A stretch of 64,000 nucleotides of DNA from SHAN690 sp041391765 (GTDB taxonomy: Bacteria > Bacteroidota > Bacteroidia > Flavobacteriales_G > Salibacteraceae): the NCBI GenBank assembly GCA_041391765.1, contig JAWKNJ010000024.1, forward strand, positions 38,643 to 102,642. Direction: 5' to 3'. Positions within the stretch are counted from its first letter, which is position 1, and each line of letters opens with the position of its first letter. A program made the position numbers and the translations under genes. The notes beneath the pieces were generated by a model. That model was not told the DNA's origin and made no database searches. It saw only the letters and a program-made list of their open reading frames with translations. Positions 47,935-56,980 of this stretch are shown in pieces.

Positions 47935-50042
47935 GTTCGTTTAATTGTTAGCCTCAGACCTTCGGCTTGTTGAATCGCTGAGTACAACTCATACACTTCC
48001 CTAATATTTTTTGATTCCACTTTTTCTTCCTTGATGATCAGGTTTGAGTAAATCAAAAGTGATGAAGCTTCAGCTTTGACTTTTAGTTGATATGTCCCAA
48101 ATCCGTTTTGAATGCTGATGTCCTCAGGCAAGTCAATGAAACTCACGTTTTCGTTTATCTGAATCTGGAAGGAAAAGCGATCTGCCAGTAAGAAGTCAGA
48201 ATAATAATCCAGAATTCGATTCGCTGTGTCAACGCTGATATCAATGTGATTAATCCAACCGCTCAGATCCAGAGTGAATTCGTCAGCCTTTGTTTTATGA
48301 ATTGGCTTAGCGTCAAATTCATATTTGATTTTGGTTTCGAAGGGAAATAAGGTGTTGGTGTCAGTTACCTCAAAACGAGCATTTGAAAATGTGGAAATAG
48401 TTTCCCAGATTTTCTGGTTGTACTGCTCGTCAACGTAGGGCATTTTTTCATCACAGAGATAAAGCCCTCGACAAATGGTGCTGAATTGTCCTGAAAGTGA
48501 AGTCCTGCCTTTTACCGCAGCTTCATTCTTTTCAATGTCAATGGAACATTGAAGCGTAGTGTTTCTTGAATTGTCGGAGGATGTGCTGGATGGTGCCGTT
48601 GTCATCGGCCTGTCAATGTGCCAGCCCTGATGACGAGTGCCAAATGTTCGTTCAATATCCTCTCCTGCGAATGAGTGAAACTCCGAGTAGGTGATTGCCA
48701 TGGGGCTACCTTCAAAGTAGAAGGGGAGTTCATCCACATAGTAACCGCAATTACGCGTTTTTGGTACGATATGGAGAAATTGTCCTGAATTGGTGATCAC
48801 CGAAAAGATCGGGTCGGAGGTATAATATGGGCGTATGTATTGATTCGAAAGCTGACCTATGCGTTTGTCGATCGGTGTGGCCAGCACGTAACTTGTTCGC
48901 AGCTGATCCAAAATCGCAGCGTACGTTTCCAGTCGGTTCACATCTCGTATCGTTTTTGCTTTGAGGTCATCGCCAAAATTTTCTTCAATGATTCCTGAAT
49001 AGAGAGCCGTGCTGTATGTAAATGTGTTTGCGATGTGATTGAATGGAGCGCGAATAAGATCTAGCCCTTCAGCATTAGCGCAGAGTTCGTTTGTGAAGGC
49101 CGCAAGAGTCTTATGCTGCTCATAGGTGGAGCCAATGTCAACGGCTATGCGGTTTTGAATGAAGCGATATTGCCGGCTTGAACAAATCCGGTGGTAGCTT
49201 GTTTTGTAGGCATCGCTTTTGTTGTCCGAAATCAGTGAGCAATTGTTGAAGTTGCGGAAATGGGTGATTACAACAACATGAGGAAGCTTTAAGTGTGGTC
49301 TACCATTTACATCGGACAGGGCAGCCGGAAGTTCATCGAATTTCCACTTGTCCATAATCATGTCCGATTGAAAACTGCTGTGAGGTTCAGCACCGTTTTG
49401 ATAAGTAAAGATTGCCTGAGCGGCTTCCGATTTAGAAATCCGTATGGTCACATCTTTCTTTGGAACTACGCCATGGAAGAATATTCGAAAGGAACCAAGT
49501 TCATGGGCATTTCCCGAATACGGAATCGAAAGCTTGTATTTCATGATGATGACATCGTCAACTCTGAGTGGAATGAGTTTGTATCGGTTCAGGGTCATAA
49601 CTCCAACGGGAATATATGTGGCGTTTTTCGTGAGGTAGGATTTCTCAAGGACTCTCCTCTGCAGAATTTCAGCAACTTCCTTGTTTTCGGTATCAATACG
49701 GATATGTTTTCCGTGTCGAACTATCGTGATTTCGATTTCATCAACGCTGTAGTTGTTTAAATAGAAGGGTCGGATTCGGTGTTGAGCAACAATGTCACGG
49801 TAGATCGGATCAATTGCCTCAGGCAGTTCGATGCTTGACCAATCTGCGGCTCCCTTTTCGGTCAAGATTTTCAAATGTCGAGTGCACTCGATTTGGACGG
49901 TAGTCAGCGGAACATAGTTGTCGTAGTTCGTTTTACCGGAATTAAACTTGTAATGAATCTCCTCTTTTTCGATTTGATAAGGATACTGCCCCATGAGCAA
50001 GTTGCTCATAACCAACGTTATAATAAGCAGCCAAATTCTCAT
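47931..50042 (-). CDS. Secreted DUF3857/transglutaminase-like protein, divergent
   Basis: 703 residues from the ATG at 50042 (MRIWLLIITLVMSNLLMGQY), a signal peptide; the frame further upstream runs over another gene. The N-terminal half resembles DUF3857 (VEILQRR-type strands and YKLIPLRVDDVIIMKYKLSI). The middle has helical TYAAILDQLRTSYVLATPID, DPIFSVITNSGQFLHIVPKT and GYYVDELPFYFEGSPMAI, which recall the transglutaminase-like core. I do not see a convincing Cys-His-Asp triad, so it may be a binding protein. It converges on the lipoprotein at 47266 with a 4-base overlap. The family call is tentative. Confidence 0.6.
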   Translation of the reverse strand: MRIWLLIITLVMSNLLMGQYPYQIEKEEIHYKFNSGKTNYDNYVPLTTVQIECTRHLKILTEKGAADWSSIELPEAIDPIYRDIVAQHRIRPFYLNNYSVDEIEITIVRHGKHIRIDTENKEVAEILQRRVLEKSYLTKNATYIPVGVMTLNRYKLIPLRVDDVIIMKYKLSIPYSGNAHELGSFRIFFHGVVPKKDVTIRISKSEAAQAIFTYQNGAEPHSSFQSDMIMDKWKFDELPAALSDVNGRPHLKLPHVVVITHFRNFNNCSLISDNKSDAYKTSYHRICSSRQYRFIQNRIAVDIGSTYEQHKTLAAFTNELCANAEGLDLIRAPFNHIANTFTYSTALYSGIIEENFGDDLKAKTIRDVNRLETYAAILDQLRTSYVLATPIDKRIGQLSNQYIRPYYTSDPIFSVITNSGQFLHIVPKTRNCGYYVDELPFYFEGSPMAITYSEFHSFAGEDIERTFGTRHQGWHIDRPMTTAPSSTSSDNSRNTTLQCSIDIEKNEAAVKGRTSLSGQFSTICRGLYLCDEKMPYVDEQYNQKIWETISTFSNARFEVTDTNTLFPFETKIKYEFDAKPIHKTKADEFTLDLSGWINHIDISVDTANRILDYYSDFLLADRFSFQIQINENVSFIDLPEDISIQNGFGTYQLKVKAEASSLLIYSNLIIKEEKVESKNIREVYELYSAIQQAEGLRLTIKRT

Positions 50043-50125
50043 GCCATAAAGTAACCGAATTATAGCACAGAAAGTGTGATAAGGAAAGAACCAAGAGATG
50101 AATTGAGAATATGGAGACTTCGAGC

Positions 50126-51445
50126 TTAGCTTCTCAATCGAAAATGAGAAGGGTAATAGTTGTTCAGCCTGCCGGGAATGTTTTTCACCCACCCCAGCGC
50201 TATGCCTTCATAGCCCAAAAGCAGCCATTTTTTATTCGATAGATTCTCAAGCGATATGTTATTCTTTCTCAGGAATTCCAATGCCTGTTCAAGATTGAGG
50301 TTGACATCCAACTTAGAGGTTGGAGTCATGGCAAGACCGTGCAGCGGAATGGTGTCCTTGCCTTTAATTTCGAATGCTGGCAATCCAAGTGACTTAAAGG
50401 GCATGTTGGCCGGAATGTTAGACAGTACTCCGAACGGATCGATTACTCCAAACGCCTCATTAGACTTCGTCCACTGATTCGTGAATTGAGTGTTTGAAAA
50501 GGCACCTGCACTCTGCTGATCGAATGGCTTAAGTTTCATTGGCTGCTTGAGCCTTTTGGAGGAGGAAATTCCGGTTTTTCGGAGCACCGAAATGAATAAC
50601 CCTTCGCCAGTAGAGATTCCCGGTAGCAGGTAGTAGCCAAGGCCGTTAGCGGGAAGAATGAAGTCCACAAAATCAGACAAGTCGGGCAATGCGATTTCGA
50701 ATCCTTCTTGAATAAGTCGTTCAACTTGGGTTTCATTTTCGTGCGGATTCATGGTGCAGGTGGAATAGATCAGGTATCCCCCCTCATTAATCGAGTCACT
50801 CAGATCATTGAGGACATTTCTTTGAGTCAGAGCGCATTGTTCTACCAAGGAGTCAGACCATTGCTTGATGGCATAATCATCCTTGCGAAACATTCCTTCA
50901 CCCGAACACGGGGCGTCAACCAAAATCAGGTCGAAGGTCACATGCAGTGATGCGATTTTTTCACTGGATAGTTGGGTAACTCCGTGATGAGCAGAACCCC
51001 ACTTCATCAGGTTCTCGCTGAGAATGTTGTTTCTCTTAGTATCAACTTCATTGCAGATTAAAAATCCTTTGTGCGATAGATAATCGGAAAGGATGATCGA
51101 TTTGCCACCCGGGGCGGCACAGGCGTCTAATGCGAGAATGCCATCGTGATCAAATTCGAGCTGTCGAAGCACTTCTTCCAAGACCATGCTTGAAGAATCC
51201 TGCACATAGTAAACTCCGGCATGGAACAACGGATCGAGTGCGAAATTCGGTCGCTCTGTAAGGAGTCTTCCATGATTTGACCACGGAACCGGCTTTTCGT
51301 TTTCAAATCGATTTGAAGGTTTGCTGGAATTTAATCTGACAGAAACGCTCGGTTCTGAATTCAGCCCGTCCAAGATTCGATCGCGAATCTCAGATCCAAA
51401 ATGGGAGTCTAGGTTTTGAATAAATTTCAGAGGTAGTTGCTCCAT
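50126..51445 (-). CDS. 16S rRNA m5C methyltransferase, RsmF/NOL1-NOP2-Sun family
   Basis: 439 residues; methylates a cytosine in 16S rRNA with SAM. The SAM site is LDACAAPGGKSIILSDYL near residue 100. Catalytic motif IV is DAPCSGEGMFRKD and motif VI YSTCTMNPHENE, each with its Cys. A C-terminal RsmF-like extension ends SHFRLRS. The ATG at 51445 (MEQLPLKFIQNL) gives the normal terminus; the longer frame from 51556 lies in aat. It overlaps the aat stop by 19 bases, so they are one transcript. Confidence 0.88.
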   Translation of the reverse strand: MEQLPLKFIQNLDSHFGSEIRDRILDGLNSEPSVSVRLNSSKPSNRFENEKPVPWSNHGRLLTERPNFALDPLFHAGVYYVQDSSSMVLEEVLRQLEFDHDGILALDACAAPGGKSIILSDYLSHKGFLICNEVDTKRNNILSENLMKWGSAHHGVTQLSSEKIASLHVTFDLILVDAPCSGEGMFRKDDYAIKQWSDSLVEQCALTQRNVLNDLSDSINEGGYLIYSTCTMNPHENETQVERLIQEGFEIALPDLSDFVDFILPANGLGYYLLPGISTGEGLFISVLRKTGISSSKRLKQPMKLKPFDQQSAGAFSNTQFTNQWTKSNEAFGVIDPFGVLSNIPANMPFKSLGLPAFEIKGKDTIPLHGLAMTPTSKLDVNLNLEQALEFLRKNNISLENLSNKKWLLLGYEGIALGWVKNIPGRLNNYYPSHFRLRS

Positions 51446-52113
51446 GAACCTACAAGATCGGGATAGGCGAGTGCTGTTTTGAGTTCTCGAAGGTATAGCT
51501 CGCGCTCCACTTCGATGGCTCCTAACGAGGCCAAATGATCGGTATACAGTTGGCAATCGATGAATTGAAATCCATTGTTTGAGACGAATTCATGCAAATG
51601 GTAAAAGGCCACTTTGGAGGCATCAGTCTCCGTGCTGAACATGGATTCGCCAAAGAATGCACGGCCGAGTGAAACACCGTAAAGTCCGCCAACCAATGTG
51701 TCCTCCTTCCATGTTTCAAAGCTGTGGGCCAACCCCTGATTAAAAAGATCGGAATATGCCTCGATCATTTCTTCGGTTACCCAAGTTCCTTCTTGGCCCT
51801 TGCGTGGAGTTGATCCACAGGAGCGCATCAACTGTTCGAAGTTGGTATCAATGCGCAACTCGAAGCCTCCTTTCTGAACTGATTTTTTCAATGACTTGCT
51901 CACTTTCATTCGGCTCGGGTATAGCACCATACGCTTGGGTGGACTCCACCATAGCATGGGTTGATCGGGGTTAAACCAAGGGAATATTCCATTTTCGTAG
52001 GCAAGAATCAATCGCTCAATTCTTAGGTCACCGCCAACGGCTAACAATCCGTCAGGTTCGGCCAGCTCAGGCTTTGGCAAAGAAATCGAATCGTTGAGCT
52101 GGTAAACGGGCAT
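51427..52113 (-). CDS. aat: Leucyl/phenylalanyl-tRNA--protein transferase
   Basis: 228 residues; adds Leu or Phe to N-terminal Arg or Lys, marking proteins for ClpS/ClpAP. Family motifs are DGLLAVGGDLRIERLILAYE near 22-41, FPWFNPDQPMLWWSPPKRMV near 45-65 and VGGLYGVSLGRAFFGESMFS near 140-160, with QFIDCQLYTDHLASLGA near 188. Length and motifs are complete. It sits between the aldo/keto reductase and the rRNA methyltransferase, all minus strand with tiny gaps. Confidence 0.94.
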   Translation of the reverse strand: MPVYQLNDSISLPKPELAEPDGLLAVGGDLRIERLILAYENGIFPWFNPDQPMLWWSPPKRMVLYPSRMKVSKSLKKSVQKGGFELRIDTNFEQLMRSCGSTPRKGQEGTWVTEEMIEAYSDLFNQGLAHSFETWKEDTLVGGLYGVSLGRAFFGESMFSTETDASKVAFYHLHEFVSNNGFQFIDCQLYTDHLASLGAIEVERELYLRELKTALAYPDLVGSWSNYL

Positions 52114-52118
52114 CGAAT

Positions 52119-53096
52119 TTAGTAAGTCGGCATCTTGGGCTTATTGTCCAAAATCACTTCAATACGCTCCATCACTTCATCTGTCAATTTTGGAAGTGCA
52201 TCAATAGCCTTCAGATTTTTCTTCACGTGATCCAGCTTAGTAGCTCCAGTGATGGCTGTGCTCACGTTGGGGTTTTTAAGGCACCAAGCCAAGGCCAAAT
52301 CTGAAACGGTTATGCTAAGATCACCGGCCAGCTTCTCGAGTTTTACGACCCGAGCAATGTTTTGGTTCGTTAGGATTTTTTCCTTGATCCATTGCAAGTC
52401 ATCAATGGTGAAGCGCGAACCTTTTGGAATGCCTTTATTGTATTTACCGGTCAAAACGCCACTGGCCAAAGGCGACCAGATCGTTGTTCCATAGCCATAG
52501 TCACGGAAGAGTTTGAAGAATTCAACTTCTACTTTCTGACGCACGAGCATGTTGTACTGCGGTTGTTCCATGCTTGGCGGAATCAGGTTGTTCAGCTTTG
52601 CAACCATGATGGCTTCCTGCACTTCTTGTGCACTCCATTCGCTGGTGCCCCAATAGAGCACTTTTCCTTGTTCGATCAGATGGTGCATTGCCCAAACAGT
52701 TTCCTCCATGGGCGTGTTTTTGTCTGGTCGATGACAGAAGAACATATCAAGGTAATCTACTTGAAGGCGCTTTAGAGCTGCATGGCAAGCTTCCACTATG
52801 TGTTTGCGACTCAACCCTCTCTGATTTGGAAGTTCACCTCCCCAGAATACTTTGGAAGAAACCAAAAACGTGTCGCGATTCCAATTCGCTTTCTTTAGGA
52901 TTTCTCCCATTACGATTTCGCTCTGTCCTTTGGCGTAAACCTCTGCATTATCGAAAAAATTCACTCCGTTGTCGTAAGCATATTCCATGCATTCTTGGGC
53001 AATCTTTTTATCCACTTGATTTCCAAATGTCACCCACGAACCGAATGATAAGGCACTAACCTGAACGCCAGCTTTTCCAAGTCTTCTATATTCCAT
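52119..53096 (-). CDS. Aldo/keto reductase
   Basis: 325 residues, (beta/alpha)8 NAD(P)H-dependent reductase. The catalytic tetrad is visible: Asp in FFDNAEVYAKGQSE, Tyr in the same motif, Lys in LVSSKVFWGGE and His in MFFCHRPDKNTP. GTSEWSAQEVQEAI and SPLASGVLTGKYN are typical of the branch that includes potassium-channel beta subunits and YghZ. The substrate is unknown. It has its own promoter box and is probably the first gene of aat and the methyltransferase. Confidence 0.9.
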   Translation of the reverse strand: MEYRRLGKAGVQVSALSFGSWVTFGNQVDKKIAQECMEYAYDNGVNFFDNAEVYAKGQSEIVMGEILKKANWNRDTFLVSSKVFWGGELPNQRGLSRKHIVEACHAALKRLQVDYLDMFFCHRPDKNTPMEETVWAMHHLIEQGKVLYWGTSEWSAQEVQEAIMVAKLNNLIPPSMEQPQYNMLVRQKVEVEFFKLFRDYGYGTTIWSPLASGVLTGKYNKGIPKGSRFTIDDLQWIKEKILTNQNIARVVKLEKLAGDLSITVSDLALAWCLKNPNVSTAITGATKLDHVKKNLKAIDALPKLTDEVMERIEVILDNKPKMPTY

Positions 53097-53113
53097 AGCA
53101 CTAGTTTGAGTGC

Positions 53114-53121
53114 CAAATGTA
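53114..53121 (-). promoter_or_regulatory. -7 box for the aldo/keto reductase operon
   Basis: TACATTTG on the minus strand, 17 bases ahead of the ATG. TTT lies 19 bases further upstream in place of the usual TTG. Confidence 0.5.
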
Positions 53122-53153
53122 AGCCTCAGCGCGTGCGATGAAAAGATGAAATG

Positions 53154-55250
53154 TTAATAGGATGAGGCCGTTTCTAACGCCTCTTTGAGTGATATGCGTT
53201 CTGATCCTCTGAAGCAAATGATGTGGGCGGTTGGATAGCCCTTTGATTTCATGCATTCCTTCAACGTAATAGCTTCCTTGAATGTCTCAAAGTTGCCAAT
53301 CGCGTAATTATACTTTCCGTTTTCCTGAAACGTATAAAGGTCACCTTGGTCGAGGTTCGCTGGAGGGCGCTTGAGTGGTTTATCTGAAGTTACCAGGTTG
53401 ACTTTGTAGGAAATGGGTGAAGCGCTTGAAATAGATTTTGGTTTCGGAGTAATTCCAAGTTCTTTCACTGCCATGCGAGCATTGTCGCGCTCAGAATTGC
53501 TTTCTGCCAGTTCATCGCTGAGTCGATCAATTTCTTTCATTGCCTGCTGATATTTCTGACGATAGTCATCTCGTTCGATGCGCATGGCTTGAACATCTTC
53601 ATTTAATTCAGTAAAGGCCAACTCGTTGCTCATTTTAGCATTGCTCAGCTTCGATTCCAACTCGTTGGCTTGGGTCCTGTATGTAGCTGCCTTGAGCTGA
53701 CTTGTGTTCAACTCTCCTTGTAATGATGCAATTTCCATGCGTGCCTTACTTTCTTTTTCACTCAGTTGGTTGATCCGATACATCAAATTGTGCGTCTCTT
53801 CCAACTGACGGTTTGAGGCATTTTCCAAGGCTTTCAGATTTTTCTCCTTTTCCACTCTTTCAGCCTGTAGCTTCTTGAGTTCCTCATCTTTGGAATTAAT
53901 TGAACTTTTTAGTCGGGTGTCTTCCACACGAAGTAATACCAACACCTGCTGGAGGCTGTCCAATTCAGCTTTTGATGCATGATCGTTGCCAAGATTAGAT
54001 GCAATCCCAGAAAGACTGTCAATCTGCGACTCAAAGCCCTTGATGCGCCTTTCGGTTGAGCTCAATTGAGCATGCAACTTGGTGTTCTCAATTTGTTGCA
54101 GTTTCAGATTTTTATCCAGACTATCGGTCTGCATTGCTAATCGCTGACGCTCTAATTTCAACTCTTCGATTTTGTCATGTTGGAGCCTGGCGTGCGCTGT
54201 TTGCAAGTCTTGCTCTTTGAGCCGGACGTTTAATTCAGCTTTCAGTTTCTCAATTTGATGATGATAACCATTTCCTGATTCAGATGCGGTGGCAATTGCT
54301 TGCTGAAGTGAATCGATCGTTTGTTGTTGTTCTTGTTCCAGCTTACGTTTCGATTCCAAATCTTGCTCCAGTTTGTAGGCTTTTTCGATTGCACGCGCCT
54401 CCGCTTTAAATTGATTTTCCAGTTGTTTGCTTAGCGATTCTGCGTAAGCTCGGGCTGAGTCTGCCTCTTGCCTTAGATTGTTGAATTCAGCTTCCTGATT
54501 GAAGATTTCCTGACGCAGTTGCTTGTCTGATTCCTGAATGGCAACAAGTCGTGTGCTCAGTTCTGTAATCTGTAGCAATATGGCTTGATTGCCTGTTCCG
54601 TCATCCGTGCGAACCGACCTTTCCAAATCCTGCAAACGCTGAATGTTCTCCGCTTCTTTTGTTTGTTTGATTCTAAGATCATCGCTCAGTTTTGAGATCA
54701 GCTCACTTTTTAAGCCCAGTTGCTTTTTCAAGTAGCCGATTTCGGCTTCCGCGCTGGCCAATCGGTCTTGCGCTCCGAAACCTTCTAATGACTCAATGTC
54801 AGAAGGTGAAACCTCCACGCTGGTCGCTATTTCGCTGTCTTTGAACTCACGTTTAGGTCCGGCACCTCCATTAGGAGTCACGTTGGCTCGTAAGTAAAGT
54901 ACCTCGCTTAGCACATCATCCCCCAATCTCATGGTGATGTAAACTTCATCGTGAAAAAGGCCTGTGAGCGAGTCGGTTCTGAATTTGACCTTCACAAATC
55001 CATACTCACCTTTGAATACCTCAGATCGCGTATGAATGAACGAAAGCGAATTGCTGATAGAGCGGACGGACATGATTTTGATCGCGCCTTCACCAGTATT
55101 ACGAAACAAAAAGTCTTGTTCAAATGGCACTTCGGATTGACCGATGGTAGAAAAGTCGTGTTCGGTTTTATTGAATACGACATGGTTTTGTGCAATGAAA
55201 GAGCTCCAAGCGAAGCTTAAAACGATCCCTAGAATGGTGCCCCGAAACAT
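53154..55250 (-). CDS. Secreted DUF1573-like, long coiled coil, SPOR-like protein
   Basis: 698 residues from the ATG at 55250 (MFRGTILGIVLSFAWSSF, signal peptide). Residues 22-125 resemble DUF1573 (FNKTEHDFSTIGQSEVPFEQ, FRNTGEGAIKIMSVRS) but lack the GSCGC motif seen in the other two copies. Residues 160-590 are one long coiled coil rich in Gln, Glu and Lys. The last 80 residues (SYKVNLVTSDKPLKRPP, LYTFQENGKYNYAIGNFETF, CMKSKGYPTAHIICF) resemble a SPOR-type peptidoglycan-binding domain. It could span between wall and outer membrane. The domain calls at both ends are moderate. Confidence 0.7.
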   Translation of the reverse strand: MFRGTILGIVLSFAWSSFIAQNHVVFNKTEHDFSTIGQSEVPFEQDFLFRNTGEGAIKIMSVRSISNSLSFIHTRSEVFKGEYGFVKVKFRTDSLTGLFHDEVYITMRLGDDVLSEVLYLRANVTPNGGAGPKREFKDSEIATSVEVSPSDIESLEGFGAQDRLASAEAEIGYLKKQLGLKSELISKLSDDLRIKQTKEAENIQRLQDLERSVRTDDGTGNQAILLQITELSTRLVAIQESDKQLRQEIFNQEAEFNNLRQEADSARAYAESLSKQLENQFKAEARAIEKAYKLEQDLESKRKLEQEQQQTIDSLQQAIATASESGNGYHHQIEKLKAELNVRLKEQDLQTAHARLQHDKIEELKLERQRLAMQTDSLDKNLKLQQIENTKLHAQLSSTERRIKGFESQIDSLSGIASNLGNDHASKAELDSLQQVLVLLRVEDTRLKSSINSKDEELKKLQAERVEKEKNLKALENASNRQLEETHNLMYRINQLSEKESKARMEIASLQGELNTSQLKAATYRTQANELESKLSNAKMSNELAFTELNEDVQAMRIERDDYRQKYQQAMKEIDRLSDELAESNSERDNARMAVKELGITPKPKSISSASPISYKVNLVTSDKPLKRPPANLDQGDLYTFQENGKYNYAIGNFETFKEAITLKECMKSKGYPTAHIICFRGSERISLKEALETASSY

Positions 55251-55252
55251 TG

Positions 55253-55290
55253 TTTCGAAGTTATACTCACAAAAGGTGAGCAAAGTCGAT
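55253..55290 (-). promoter_or_regulatory. Candidate promoter with inverted repeat
   Basis: On the minus strand TTG, 17 bases, then TAACTTCG, close to TTG-N-TAnnTTTG. The spacer contains CTCAC-CTTTT-GTGAG (55266-55280), a perfect 5-bp inverted repeat that could be an operator. Both calls are weak alone. Confidence 0.35.
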
Positions 55291-55333
55291 GAGGAAATTG
55301 CTTTTCAACATCGAACCGTATAAATCAGCGGGT

Positions 55334-55816
55334 TCAGGATATGAGGCTCTGACGTACTAAGAATTCAAGCTGCTTGTTTGTTCGAATGAGCTTATCCGTA
55401 AGAATCTTGTTTTCTTCTCGAAGACTGAATATCTCATAAGCACTTCTAATGATGTTTTTGACCTCATCAGCGTTCCATGGCTTGGTCATGTAACGATAAA
55501 CTTCGCCTTTGTTTATTGCATCAATAACCGCGTTGATGTCTGCATATCCTGTCAAAAGCACTCGAATTGGATCCGGATGTGAAACCTTGATTTTCTGAAA
55601 AAGCTCAATTCCCGTCATTCCTGGCATTCGTTGATCGCTGACGATTAAGTGAAAGCGTTGGCTCTCCATCATTTTTATTGCCTCGTCACCAGAGTCTACG
55701 GTAGTTATGCTGAAATCCCTTCTAAAGGAGGCTTTAAAGCTGAACAGGTTAGTCTGTTCATCATCAACATACAAAACCTTAATTTCCGGGGTATCCTTAT
55801 CTTGGGTGATTTCCAT
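55334..55816 (-). CDS. Single-domain response regulator (RpfG/HD-GYP-type receiver)
   Basis: 160 residues. Receiver domain about 12-130: acidic pair in VLYVDDEQTNLFSFKASFRR, phosphorylated Asp61 in LIVSDQRMPGMTG, Thr/Ser in VLLTGYAD and Lys in YRYMTKPWNADEV. A C-terminal helix (LREENKILTDKLIRTNKQLE) replaces an output domain. It is divergent from the E1/GNAT/kinase operon 74 bases away and is similar to the receiver of the gene at 59833, so it probably belongs to the same circuit. Confidence 0.88.
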   Translation of the reverse strand: MEITQDKDTPEIKVLYVDDEQTNLFSFKASFRRDFSITTVDSGDEAIKMMESQRFHLIVSDQRMPGMTGIELFQKIKVSHPDPIRVLLTGYADINAVIDAINKGEVYRYMTKPWNADEVKNIIRSAYEIFSLREENKILTDKLIRTNKQLEFLVRQSLIS

Positions 55817-55890
55817 TCGATATTAGAGCCAATGGTATATTGTTATTTTGGTAGTCAATTATACTCAATAAAATTCCAACTCTGGCAAAA

Positions 55891-56979
55891 GTGAGCATAA
55901 CAACAAATGATATTGACCTTTCGGAAATAAGGCGGCCGATCATTCTGAATCCGACCAAGGAAGCTGACTTGAATCGGATCATATCTCTAATGAAAGATCG
56001 GAACACGAGAGTGGTGAATTGCATTGAACACCAAATCAGAGAGCTAATCAAAATTGAACGGGTTGGGCATATTCCGGAAGAACTTAGATACGAAGAGTTG
56101 TTACATGACCAACTCGGTGAAGATGCGAACAAGTATGGAAATTGGATATTTTATCCGTGGGATAACACCCTGATTCATCTGCTTGCTGAGGATGATTTTG
56201 TGAAGGTTAGAACCGATAGAAACAGGGACAAAATAACTGTTGCAGAGCAAACCAAACTCAAAGAGAAAGTCATAGGAATAATTGGAATGTCGGTGGGAAG
56301 GTCCATTGCCACTACAGCGGCTTTAGAAAGAGTAGCGGGAACGATACGCCTCGCGGATTTTGATACGTTGGATCTCAGCAATTTGAACCGACTGAAAGCC
56401 CCATTGCGCGATCTGGGATTAAAAAAGACAGTTTCTGTCGCTCGGGAAATTGCAGAGATTGATCCTTATTTAAACATCGAGTGTTTTGATACAGGCTTCA
56501 ACGATGAGAATGCCGATGAATTTATTGGCACGCAAGGGGTCAAGCTCGATTTGCTGGTTGATGAATGCGATGGATTAGAGGCGAAGATTCGATGTCGGGA
56601 GTATGCAAAAAAGCATCGCATACCTGTTTTGATGGAGACCAGCGACCGTGGTATGCTTGATGTAGAGCGGTTTGATCTTGATCCTGATAGGCCATTTTTT
56701 CATGGAAAACTGGATGGAATTGACGTTTCCGCGAAATCCTTTTCGAAAGAAATTAAAGGTCAGGTCTTGATGAGAATCATAGATTTCGAAAACTTATCCG
56801 AAAGAGCTCGCATATCTTTGCCTGAAATAGGGAAAACCCTGACCACTTGGCCTCAATTGGCTTCTTCTGTGGTTTTGGGTGGTGGAACGGTTGTTAATGT
56901 TGCGAGGAAATTGCTGCTTGGAGAGGAGGTGAAGTCTGGAAGGTATTACGTGGATGTGGATCAAATAATCAAAGAGTGA
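55891..56979 (+). CDS. E1/ThiF-like adenylyltransferase (Rv1355c-related)
   Basis: 362 residues from GTG at 55891. The N-terminal 110 residues contain NKYGNWIFYPWDNTLIHLLA and VRTDRNRDKIT, which I recognise from Rv1355c-type proteins. The E1 core has the nucleotide loop VIGIIGMSVGRSIATTAALE near 130, ADFDTLDLSNLNRLKAPL with the Arg finger, then LLVDECDGLEAKIRCREYAK and VLMETSDRGMLDVERFDLDP. Such enzymes activate a carboxyl group by AMP transfer. It is followed one base later by a GNAT-like gene, suggesting both act on one small molecule or peptide. The substrate is unknown. Confidence 0.8.
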   Translation: MSITTNDIDLSEIRRPIILNPTKEADLNRIISLMKDRNTRVVNCIEHQIRELIKIERVGHIPEELRYEELLHDQLGEDANKYGNWIFYPWDNTLIHLLAEDDFVKVRTDRNRDKITVAEQTKLKEKVIGIIGMSVGRSIATTAALERVAGTIRLADFDTLDLSNLNRLKAPLRDLGLKKTVSVAREIAEIDPYLNIECFDTGFNDENADEFIGTQGVKLDLLVDECDGLEAKIRCREYAKKHRIPVLMETSDRGMLDVERFDLDPDRPFFHGKLDGIDVSAKSFSKEIKGQVLMRIIDFENLSERARISLPEIGKTLTTWPQLASSVVLGGGTVVNVARKLLLGEEVKSGRYYVDVDQIIKE

Positions 56980-56980
56980 A

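Noticed and set aside
49293..49760. 155-codon plus-strand frame over the DUF3857-like gene
   Set aside because: Shadow of the minus-strand gene, with no signal, family or promoter.
55817..55890. Clear divergent promoters between the receiver gene and the E1-like operon
   Set aside because: The AT-rich gap has near matches (such as TTGGAATTTTATTGAGTATAAT on the minus strand), but none fits TTG-N-TAnnTTTG well enough to report.
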